Both the position numbers and the translations under genes were made by a program. DNA of 13,931 nucleotides from Eggerthellaceae bacterium UBA5906 (GTDB lineage Bacteria; Actinomycetota; Coriobacteriia; Coriobacteriales; Eggerthellaceae): contig DJEE01000052.1 of the NCBI GenBank assembly GCA_002431805.1, positions 1 through 13,931 of the forward strand, written 5' to 3'. Each line of letters starts with the position of its first letter. Position 1 is the first letter of the stretch. The notes below the pieces were generated by a model. It had not been told where the DNA came from, made no database searches, and was given only the letters and a program-made list of their open reading frames with translations. Shown in pieces: positions 1 through 5,873 of this stretch.

Positions 1-1
1 C

Positions 2-799
2 GAAGCGCTGCGCCATGCCACGGCATCCGCGCTGCGCGAGCGCTTCCCGAAGGCGAAGGTCGTGAACACGTATGGTCCCACCGAATCGACCGTCGCGGTG
101 ACGTATTGCGAAATAGGCGATGGCCAGCTGGCGAGCGATGCGCCCTTGCCGGCCGGCCGGCCGCGCCCTGGAACCGAAATCCATATCTGCGACCCCGAGA
201 ACGGAGCAGAACTCGCACAAGGCAAAACAGGCGAAATCGTAATAGTAGGCGATACCGTCGCGAAGGGCTACTATCGCAACCCATCGAAGACCGCGAAGGC
301 CTTCTTTGAAGCAGAAATGTCCGACGGAACCCGCCAGCGCGCATATCGGACGGGCGATGCCGGCCATATCGATGAGCAGGGCATCGTCCACTGCGAAGGG
401 CGCTTCGATTCCCTTGTGAAGCTGCACGGATTCCGCATCGAGCTTGAAGACGTCGAGGAAAATATCCGCGCGCTTAACGGAGTGAAGCAGGCCTGCGTGG
501 TGCCCATAGAGCACCAGGGCAGAATTGCGTATTTGAAGGCGTTTGTAGTGTTGGAAAAGCATCCCGACGGCACGCCGGCATACGAAGAGGTGGAAGGGCA
601 GGGCGGCCCATCGAGCGACGACGGCACGAGCGTCGAAGTTCCCACGAAGCTCGAACTCGAGCGCGCATTGAAGGGCGCGCTGACGGCACGCATCCCCGAA
701 TACATGGTGCCGCGCCGTTTCGCAGTGAAAGATGCCCTGCCGCTTACGCCGAACGGCAAAATCGACCGCAAAGCCCTTGCTGGCACGCGTAAAGCATAA
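2..799 (+). CDS. dltA: D-alanine--carrier protein ligase DltA, C-terminal part (5' end outside window)
   Basis: The reading frame is open from base 2, so the N-terminal half of the enzyme lies upstream; 265 residues are visible. Seen: the adenylation motif NTYGPTE (bases 65-85), the YRTGD motif near 347-361 whose Asp contacts the AMP ribose in this superfamily, the hinge region with GRFDSLVKLHGFRIEL, and the C-terminal NGK motif with the catalytic lysine at 758-760. NTYGPTE followed by TVAVT is characteristic of DltA. Family knowledge: DltA activates D-alanine with ATP and loads it onto the carrier DltC for D-alanylation of teichoic acids in the cytoplasm. The dltB-type gene starts 11 bases after the stop, which supports this assignment over a stray NRPS adenylation domain. 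A Gly/Glu/Ser-rich insertion of about 30 residues (560-649) interrupts the C-terminal subdomain and looks longer than in typical DltA. Confidence 0.85.
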   Translation, partial: EALRHATASALRERFPKAKVVNTYGPTESTVAVTYCEIGDGQLASDAPLPAGRPRPGTEIHICDPENGAELAQGKTGEIVIVGDTVAKGYYRNPSKTAKAFFEAEMSDGTRQRAYRTGDAGHIDEQGIVHCEGRFDSLVKLHGFRIELEDVEENIRALNGVKQACVVPIEHQGRIAYLKAFVVLEKHPDGTPAYEEVEGQGGPSSDDGTSVEVPTKLELERALKGALTARIPEYMVPRRFAVKDALPLTPNGKIDRKALAGTRKA

Positions 800-810
800 G
801 GAAGCGTCCC

Positions 811-1968
811 ATGTCGTTTTACGCCGACCCCAGCTTTTTTATAACGCTCGCCATCGCCATCACCGGCGCAGCCATCCTAGGCCTGCTCGAGAAGTCGCTG
901 AAATGGTACGGCCTTGCTGCGTCGGTCGCCTTTATCGCGATGCTGTTCATGAACGACCCAGCGCAGCTGGCATGCTGCGTGCTGTTCGTCGCGTCGGCAG
1001 GCGTGGCCTGCGCATTGCTGTCGCGCGCGCCGAAAGCCCGCTGGCGTTTCCGCATAGCGCTCGTGCTCACGCTGTATCCGCTGGTGGTATGCAAGGTAAG
1101 TGGAGCGTTCGACGCAAGCATTTTAGGGTTCGCGGGCATCTCGTACCTCACGTTCAAGGCGACGCAGGTCATCATCGAGATGCACGACGGCATCATCGAG
1201 AAAATCACCCCCAGCGACTGGGCGTGCTTCATTCTGTTCTTCCCGGTGTTCACCTCGGGCCCCATCGATCGAAGCAGGCGTTTTCTGGAAGACCTCCATG
1301 CCACGCCGAGCCGCGATGAATACGCGGGCATGCTTGCGCGCGGCATCCTGCTTATCACGGCGGGCATGGTGTACAAAATGGTCATCGCCGCGTTCATCTT
1401 TCGTTTTTACGACCCGCATGGGTGGGGAAGCGGACCATTCGCCGCTGAGCTTTGGCAGCAAATCGTCGTCGCTTACGAATACGGCCTGTATCTGTTCTTC
1501 GACTTCGCCGGGTACAGCCTCATGGCCATGGGAGCCAGCTATTGCTTCGGCATCCGCACTCCGCGCAATTTCCGCGCGCCGTTCTTGGCGGTCGACATTA
1601 AAGATTTTTGGAACCGTTGGCACATCACGCTGTCGTTCTGGTTGCGCGATTTCGTGTTCATGCGCTTCTCCCGCTTCGCCCTGAAGCATAAGCTGTTCAA
1701 GAAACGCCTGCATACCGCGCAATGCGGCTTCATGGTGAACATGGTGCTGATGGGCGCGTGGCATGGGCTTACGGCCGATTATCTGCTCTACGGCCTGTTC
1801 CACGGCGTACTGCTTGCCGCCACCGAGAGCTTCCAAAAAACGAAGTTCTACAAGGCGCACAAGAAGCAACTGGCATTCCGCGCCGTTTCGTGGTTCATCA
1901 CCATGCAAGCGGTGTTTTTCGGGTTCGCGTTGTTTTCGGGACAGATTACACGGCTCATAGCGGGATAG
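811..1968 (+). CDS. dltB: DltB-type membrane-bound O-acyltransferase (MBOAT)
   Basis: A 385-residue polytopic membrane protein of normal DltB length. Hydrophobic segments run from residue 8 to the C-terminus. MBOAT signatures are visible: FPVFTSGPIDR (144-154), WNRWHITLSFWLRD (267-280) and GAWHG with the presumed catalytic His318. Family knowledge: DltB accepts D-alanine from DltC and passes it across the membrane toward teichoic acid through DltD. The ATG is preceded by GGAAG directly after the dltA stop (gap 11 bases), so the two are probably co-transcribed and translationally coupled. No dltC or dltD follows; the next gene is convergent. The family also contains alginate and peptidoglycan O-acetyltransferases such as AlgI and PatA, but the dltA neighbour and the motif context favour DltB. 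Confidence 0.88.
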   Translation: MSFYADPSFFITLAIAITGAAILGLLEKSLKWYGLAASVAFIAMLFMNDPAQLACCVLFVASAGVACALLSRAPKARWRFRIALVLTLYPLVVCKVSGAFDASILGFAGISYLTFKATQVIIEMHDGIIEKITPSDWACFILFFPVFTSGPIDRSRRFLEDLHATPSRDEYAGMLARGILLITAGMVYKMVIAAFIFRFYDPHGWGSGPFAAELWQQIVVAYEYGLYLFFDFAGYSLMAMGASYCFGIRTPRNFRAPFLAVDIKDFWNRWHITLSFWLRDFVFMRFSRFALKHKLFKKRLHTAQCGFMVNMVLMGAWHGLTADYLLYGLFHGVLLAATESFQKTKFYKAHKKQLAFRAVSWFITMQAVFFGFALFSGQITRLIAG

Positions 1969-2015
1969 GATGCAACGAGAATTGACCTAGCGCGATTTTT
2001 CCGCATACCGCCTCC

Positions 2016-2037
2016 GGGACAACGTTCCAGGCGTCCC
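2016..2037 (-). repeat. Short hairpin with inverted copy of the shared tip sequence (copy A)
   Basis: GGGAC (2016-2020) pairs with GTCCC (2033-2037). Between and partly within these arms, the - strand reads ACGCCTGGAACGTTGT (2034 to 2019), identical over 16 bases to the tips of the long hairpins at 2131-2216 and 3333-3406 but in opposite orientation. The stem is only 5 bp, so this may be a truncated member of the same repeat family. Confidence 0.65.
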
Positions 2038-2130
2038 TGCGAGAGCATCAAGGCATTTTCTTGGTCGGCTTCAATCGCAACGAATCGAGCGAAGCTACCG
2101 CAATCTTTGCAATACGCAACGAGTTTCCTT

Positions 2131-2216
2131 TCGTTCGCCTTGGCTTGGGCGATGCCCTGACTCGAACGCCTGGAACGTTGTGAGAGGCAGGGCACCGCCC
2201 AAGCCAAGGCGAACGA
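2131..2216 (+). repeat. Long near-perfect inverted repeat with conserved tip (copy B)
   Basis: Arms 2131-2159 and 2188-2216 are complementary at 28 of 29 positions, with the single exception at 2152. The 28-base interior can extend the stem through CTC/GAG (2161-2163 with 2182-2184 or nearby) and AACG/CGTT (2165-2168 with 2176-2179), leaving a 7-base loop CCTGGAA. The interior contains GAACGCCTGGAACGTTGTGA (2164-2183), repeated exactly at 3360-3379 in a hairpin with a different stem. The outer arm begins two bases after the gluQRS stop codon. No T-run follows on either strand, so a classical terminator is unlikely, though the hairpin could protect both convergent mRNA 3' ends. Confidence 0.85.
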
Positions 2217-2218
2217 GA

Positions 2219-3154
2219 TTAATGCCACTGGATTTGGACTAAATCGGGAAACAACGTCGTTAGGCTTCTGATATCGAATGTGCCCAGCAATTCTTCTGGC
2301 GTAGTAGGGTCGCACGTTGGCGCAAGGCCGGTAATTCCAGCGATATGGCCAATGATGGCCTCGGGCGTTTTGAACCGCTCGAGCAACACGTCGAGCGCGG
2401 CATCGTGGTCGCGCTTCGACAGGCGGCGGTCTTTCTCTCCCACCATCAGCGGCACATGCGCGTACTGAGCGTGCTGAATGCCCAACAAATCTTGCAGATA
2501 CATCTGCTGTGGCGTGGAGCACAGCAAGTCCATGCCGCGCACGATGGAATTCACGCCCTGCTCGCCATCATCTACCACTACAGCAAGCTGATAGGCAAAC
2601 GCCTGGTCGCTGCGACGAATAAGGAAGTCACCGCAATCCTCTTCCAAATTCTGCGAATAATGCCCTTGAATCAAATCGTCGAACGAGATTGTTTCATCGG
2701 GCACGCGAAGACGCATCGCGGGCTTGCGCGAGACTGCCCTTTCCATGCGCTGCTGCGGCGTAAGATTGCGGCACGTCCCTGGGTACACAAGCTTTTCGCC
2801 ATGATGCGGCGCCGATGCAGCATGCAGATCGGCACGCGTGCAGAAACAAGGGTACACCAGACCTTTGTCAACAAGCGTATCGAACGCCGCCTGGTACGCA
2901 TCGTCCCGATCGTGCTGGAAATACGGCCCCTCGTCCCACGTAAGGCCCAATGTTTCGAAGTCACGTTGCACCGCATCGATGAACCGCGGTTTCGAGCGTT
3001 CCCGGTCGAGGTCTTCGATGCGCAGCACCATGGTACCGCCCTGGGATTTGGCCACCAGCCACGCCATCAAAGCAGAGAAAATATTGCCGGCATGCATGCG
3101 ACCCGTAGGCGAAGGAGCAAAACGTCCCTTAATATGAGTTCCTTGAGTTTCCAT
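2219..3154 (-). CDS. gluQRS: Glutamyl-Q tRNA(Asp) synthetase
   Basis: A 311-residue class I synthetase-like protein without an anticodon-binding domain, matching the short GluQRS (YadB) family of about 300 residues. Seen: GRFAPSPTG (10-18) followed by the HIGH-equivalent MHAGN (20-24), LRIEDLD (44-50), a zinc site CFC (103, 105) with Tyr124 and Cys128 in YPGTC, and the KMSKS-equivalent LSKR (245-248). Family knowledge: the enzyme activates glutamate with ATP and attaches it to the queuosine at position 34 of tRNA-Asp in the cytoplasm. The frame is open to 3247, but homology starts at the ATG at 3154 (METQGT), which is chosen. No good ribosome binding site precedes it; the nearest GGAG is about 16 bases upstream, and TATTCT lies a few bases before the ATG, so translation may be leaderless (inference). 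The gene stands alone, convergent to dltB. Confidence 0.9.
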   Translation of the reverse strand: METQGTHIKGRFAPSPTGRMHAGNIFSALMAWLVAKSQGGTMVLRIEDLDRERSKPRFIDAVQRDFETLGLTWDEGPYFQHDRDDAYQAAFDTLVDKGLVYPCFCTRADLHAASAPHHGEKLVYPGTCRNLTPQQRMERAVSRKPAMRLRVPDETISFDDLIQGHYSQNLEEDCGDFLIRRSDQAFAYQLAVVVDDGEQGVNSIVRGMDLLCSTPQQMYLQDLLGIQHAQYAHVPLMVGEKDRRLSKRDHDAALDVLLERFKTPEAIIGHIAGITGLAPTCDPTTPEELLGTFDIRSLTTLFPDLVQIQWH

Positions 3155-3332
3155 GCACGGTAGAATACCACTCCAGCAAAGGCAACCGCTTCCAAAGAAG
3201 AGGCCACGCCCCATAGACTCGCATAGTTTCATCCGCCATCGCGTCATATCAAGATTCCGAAAAGCTCATGAAGGCATGGAAAACTCGGCAGAATGATGGT
3301 CACGCGCAGGGGACGCCAACCTCAATATGGCA

Positions 3333-3406
3333 GCGCCAAGGCGGACTGGCTGGATTTCTGAACGCCTGGAACGTTGTGAAGAAATCTGGCCAGTCCGCTT
3401 TGGCGC
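3333..3406 (+). repeat. Long inverted repeat with conserved tip (copy C)
   Basis: Arms 3333-3358 and 3381-3406 pair at 23 of 26 positions by Watson-Crick rules. The other three positions are all G-U pairs if the + strand is read as RNA, whereas on the - strand they would be A-C mismatches. The 22-base interior contains GAACGCCTGGAACGTTGTGA (3360-3379), identical to the interior of copy B although the arms differ. The tip can fold as AACG/CGTT around the 7-base loop CCTGGAA. It lies just beyond the intrinsic terminator of the paaK-like 1 gene. Confidence 0.85.
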
Positions 3407-3410
3407 GATG

Positions 3411-3444
3411 GGATAAAACAAGCGGCGAGCCAAAACCCGCCGCT
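3411..3444 (-). terminator. Intrinsic terminator of the - strand operon
   Basis: On the - strand AGCGGCG (3444-3438) pairs perfectly with CGCCGCT (3427-3421) around a 10-base loop and is followed at once by TGTTTTATCC (3420-3411). It lies 11 bases beyond the stop codon of the paaK-like ligase ending at 3456, so it is well placed to end the ten-gene - strand run. Confidence 0.8.
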
Positions 3445-3455
3445 CCAAAAACTGC

Positions 3456-4844
3456 TTATTTTCGCAAATCCTCAACATGCTTGGTTTTGCCCGTGGAACG
3501 CTCGATTCCGCCAGGCTCAACCAGTTTCACCTTCGAGGCAACCAGCATCACACTCTTCAGCTTCTCTTCAATTTTGCGACGGAAGTTGTCCATTTCTTCG
3601 AAGGAATCGCTGAATGCCTCGGGCTTCAGCTCAACATGCACAACCATGCGGTCGAGACCCGTTTCGTTGTCTACGACGATACGATAGTGCGGCGTGACGC
3701 CTTCGATGGTCGACAACACGTCTTCCACCTGCGACGGGAAGACATTCGTGCCGCGAATGATAAGCATATCGTCGCAGCGTGCGCGCACCTTCTGCATTCG
3801 GGCCGTCGTGCGGCCGCATGCGCACTTGTCTTTGATGACGCGCGTCAAATCGTGCGTGCGGTAGCGCAGCACGGGAATGGCATGCTTGCCAAGCGGAGTG
3901 AGCACCAACTCTCCCATCTGGCCGTCGGGCACAGGCTCGCCCGTTTCAGGGTCGACGACTTCCCACAGGAAATGATCCTCGGCAATATGCTGCATGTCAC
4001 GGCTCGCCAGGCACTCGCCCGAAACGCCCGGGCCCGTGACCTCGGTCAGGCCGTAGTTGTCAGTGCATACGATATGCATGCGGCTCTCGATTTCCGCCTT
4101 CAAGGCGGGCGTGCACGGCTCGCCGCCAAACAGACCGACGCGCAGGGTGCTCTTCTCCCAGTCGTAGCCCATCTTCTCGCCCACCTCGCACACATGCAAC
4201 GCATACGATGGCGTAGCCACGAACACCGTTGAACCGTAATCCTGAATCATCTGGATTTGACGCTCGGTGTTGCCTGATCCCGCGGGAATCATCATGCATC
4301 CCAAGCGCTGCAGGCCGTAGTGCAAGCCAAAGCCGCCCGTGAACATGCCATAGCCAAACGCCATCTGCACGCGGTCGGTGGGAACCACACCCGCCATCTG
4401 AACCAAACGCATGATGCAATCGTTCCATACGTCCATGTCGTGACGGTTATAGCCAACCACAATAGGCTTGCCCGTGGTGCCCGACGAGGCATGCAACTCC
4501 ACAACCTCATCAAGCGGCACGGCGAACATACCGTACGGGAAGGTTTTACGAAGGGCGTTTTTGTCCGTAAACGGCAGCTTGCGCACATCTTCAAGACACT
4601 TGATGTCCGAGGGCTTCACGCCCATCTCGTCCATTTGATTGCGGTACCACTCCACGCGCTCGTAGGTCCACTCAACCTGCGCAATGAGCTTTTCAAGCTG
4701 GATAGCACGAATGCGCTCGCGCGAGCAACATTCCACATCGGAGTTATGAATAGGCAGCTCGTCAAACTTACCCTCCGCAGCCGCTTGCAAAGCCGCCCCT
4801 TTTTTCGTGATATCAATCATCGTCAAACTCATTTCTCGCTGCAT
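3456..4844 (-). CDS. Aryl/phenylacetate-CoA ligase (PaaK-like 1)
   Basis: A 462-residue AMP-forming CoA ligase of the PaaK family, cytoplasmic. Seen: the P-loop HASSGTTGKP (118-127), YGLTEVTGPG (264-273), YRTHD (328-332), a CACG zinc pair (Cys341, Cys343) that with Cys278 and His286 resembles the PaaK zinc site, DDMLIIRGTNVFPSQVE (358-374) opening the C-terminal domain, and the terminal TGKTKH with the likely catalytic lysine. It carries about 30 extra N-terminal residues compared with the second ligase at 9988-11292. Family knowledge: it converts an aryl acid plus ATP and CoA to aryl-CoA, AMP and PPi. Its place at the end of the iorA-iorB-ACT genes points to arylacetates as substrates (inference). 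The start is uncertain: ATGs at 4844, 4832 and 4820 are all close, and none has a strong ribosome binding site. It follows the ACT gene by 19 bases. Confidence 0.85.
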   Translation of the reverse strand: MQREMSLTMIDITKKGAALQAAAEGKFDELPIHNSDVECCSRERIRAIQLEKLIAQVEWTYERVEWYRNQMDEMGVKPSDIKCLEDVRKLPFTDKNALRKTFPYGMFAVPLDEVVELHASSGTTGKPIVVGYNRHDMDVWNDCIMRLVQMAGVVPTDRVQMAFGYGMFTGGFGLHYGLQRLGCMMIPAGSGNTERQIQMIQDYGSTVFVATPSYALHVCEVGEKMGYDWEKSTLRVGLFGGEPCTPALKAEIESRMHIVCTDNYGLTEVTGPGVSGECLASRDMQHIAEDHFLWEVVDPETGEPVPDGQMGELVLTPLGKHAIPVLRYRTHDLTRVIKDKCACGRTTARMQKVRARCDDMLIIRGTNVFPSQVEDVLSTIEGVTPHYRIVVDNETGLDRMVVHVELKPEAFSDSFEEMDNFRRKIEEKLKSVMLVASKVKLVEPGGIERSTGKTKHVEDLRK

Positions 4845-4863
4845 AAAAGCAACGTTAGCGTGC

Positions 4864-5274
4864 TTATTTCAAATCTTCCTGCGAAAGCAGCTCAACGGGC
4901 TGGTTGGCCAACAGCTGCTCGGCCTGCGCTAAATCCTTCACGTACAGGCAGATATAGGTGGAAATAAGCGAATAGCTATATTTGACGTTGATGTTACATT
5001 CAGACAGCACGCCCATCACGCGCGCAAGTTCGCCGGGCTTGTCATCGAGACGAAGGCACAGCACGGGCGTTTTCGTTGCCGCGCAGTTCATGTCGTGCAG
5101 CACGCTCAGCGCGGCTTCGGGCTTGTCGACCACGAAGCGCACGATACCGTAATCTCCCGTATCAGAAGCGCTATAGCCGCGAACGCTCACGTTTGCCTTG
5201 GTAAAGCCATCGACGATACGAGCCAAATGACCCGGCTTGCTTTCAACGAACACGCTGATTTGTTCGACGCTCAT
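4864..5274 (-). CDS. Tandem ACT-domain protein (1), iorB/paaK-associated
   Basis: A 136-residue protein made of two ACT modules. The first spans about 4-70 (starts QISVFVESKPGHLARI, the Gly of the ligand-binding turn visible in PGHL). The second spans about 71-133 (CLRLDDKPGELARV). There is no catalytic or DNA-binding domain. Family knowledge: ACT modules bind amino acids or similar small ligands and pair as dimers; stand-alone tandem ACT proteins commonly accompany iorA/paaK genes. Inference: it senses an aromatic amino acid or aryl acid and modulates the ligase next to it. The ATG at 5274 is chosen because AGGAGG lies 12 bases upstream inside the end of iorB; the frame is open to 5340 but the upstream extension is not ACT-like. 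Gap to iorB is 7 bases. Confidence 0.85.
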   Translation of the reverse strand: MSVEQISVFVESKPGHLARIVDGFTKANVSVRGYSASDTGDYGIVRFVVDKPEAALSVLHDMNCAATKTPVLCLRLDDKPGELARVMGVLSECNINVKYSYSLISTYICLYVKDLAQAEQLLANQPVELLSQEDLK

Positions 5275-5281
5275 AGGTGTT

Positions 5282-5869
5282 TTATGCCTCCTCGCTTGCA
5301 AATTCAAAGCCTGCACGGAATGCGCGCATGTTTGCCTCAATGGTTTTCGGTGGCACGCGCTTGGAAATTACCTCTTCCCACGCCTGCTCGGAGAAGTCCA
5401 GACGCGTTGCAAGGGCGCCAAGCAGCACCACGTTCACGGATTTCACCGTGGCAACTTCTTCGGCAATGGGACCAGCCGGGATTAACGTGGCACCAGCGGC
5501 TTCCAGCTTCTCGCGCGCGTTTTCGGGCATGGTGGCCTTGCCGGTAAGAACAGGCAGAGGCTTGATGGCTTCGTCGGCCACCAACAAAAAGCCGCCTTCG
5601 CGCACAAACGGCAGGTTGCGCAGCGCCTCGGTGGTTTCAAATGAAACCACGCAGTCGGCGCAGCCCTCATCCGCAACCATAGTGGCAACGGGTTGTTTAC
5701 CGAAGCGCACCGACGTGGTTACGGCGCCGCCGCGCTGCGACATGCCGTGGATCTCGGATACCTTGACGTCATAGCCCGAGGCTAAAGCGGTGCGGGCAAG
5801 CAGGTCGGCTGCAAGGACGGTGCCCTGGCCGCCAACGCCGCACAATAAAACGGTGGTAGCGTTTGACAT
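5282..5869 (-). CDS. iorB: Indolepyruvate:ferredoxin oxidoreductase, beta subunit
   Basis: A 195-residue protein of the usual IorB length, belonging to the gamma-domain family of 2-oxoacid:ferredoxin oxidoreductases. Seen: VLLCGVGGQGTVLAADLLA near the N-terminus with the GxGGQG loop (11-16), EIHGMSQRGGAV (39-50), typical of this subunit, and a C-terminal VNVVLLGAL segment. It pairs with IorA in the cytoplasm to oxidise arylpyruvates to arylacetyl-CoA. The ATG at 5869 is chosen because GGGGAG lies 7 bases upstream, within the last codons of iorA; the frame is open to 6010, but that extension is antisense-like. The gap to iorA is 4 bases, indicating tight coupling. Confidence 0.93.
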   Translation of the reverse strand: MSNATTVLLCGVGGQGTVLAADLLARTALASGYDVKVSEIHGMSQRGGAVTTSVRFGKQPVATMVADEGCADCVVSFETTEALRNLPFVREGGFLLVADEAIKPLPVLTGKATMPENAREKLEAAGATLIPAGPIAEEVATVKSVNVVLLGALATRLDFSEQAWEEVISKRVPPKTIEANMRAFRAGFEFASEEA

Positions 5870-5873
5870 GAGG

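Larger units (their letters stand above)
1969..2218. other. Non-coding gap between convergent dltB and gluQRS with hairpin elements
   Basis: No convincing gene lies in these 250 bases. The gap holds a short hairpin (2016-2037) and a very long one (2131-2216) that share a tip sequence in opposite orientations. Neither is followed by a clear T-run on either strand, so no textbook intrinsic terminator is seen for dltB or gluQRS. On the - strand one frame stays open and carries a Cys-x-x-Cys motif (about 2095), but it has no start signal and runs on into antisense dltB. Confidence 0.7.
3155..3455. other. Non-coding gap upstream of gluQRS and downstream of paaK-like 1
   Basis: About 300 bases without a supported gene. 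It holds the long hairpin copy C (3333-3406), an intrinsic terminator for the - strand operon (3411-3444), and presumably the gluQRS promoter on the - strand within 3155-3330. TTGATA occurs near 3245-3250 and TATTCT near 3162-3167 on the - strand, but no convincingly spaced -35/-10 pair was found. Confidence 0.6.

Noticed and set aside
2131..2216. Copy B as a plain bidirectional intrinsic terminator
   Set aside because: No T-run follows the stem on either strand, the stem is far longer than usual, and its tip is shared with a hairpin elsewhere.
2345..3163. Open + strand frame opposite gluQRS
   Set aside because: Antisense shadow of a gene with a full set of synthetase and zinc motifs; no ribosome binding site or domain.
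3155..3247. N-terminal extension of gluQRS to the first in-frame start
   Set aside because: The 31 extra residues are unlike the family, whose conserved part begins about ten residues before the GRFAPSPTG motif; the ATG at 3154 fits.
3155..3260. Possible gluQRS promoter using TTGATA near 3245-3250 or TATTCT near 3162-3167 (- strand)
   Set aside because: Neither has a partner hexamer at suitable spacing, so no promoter is claimed.
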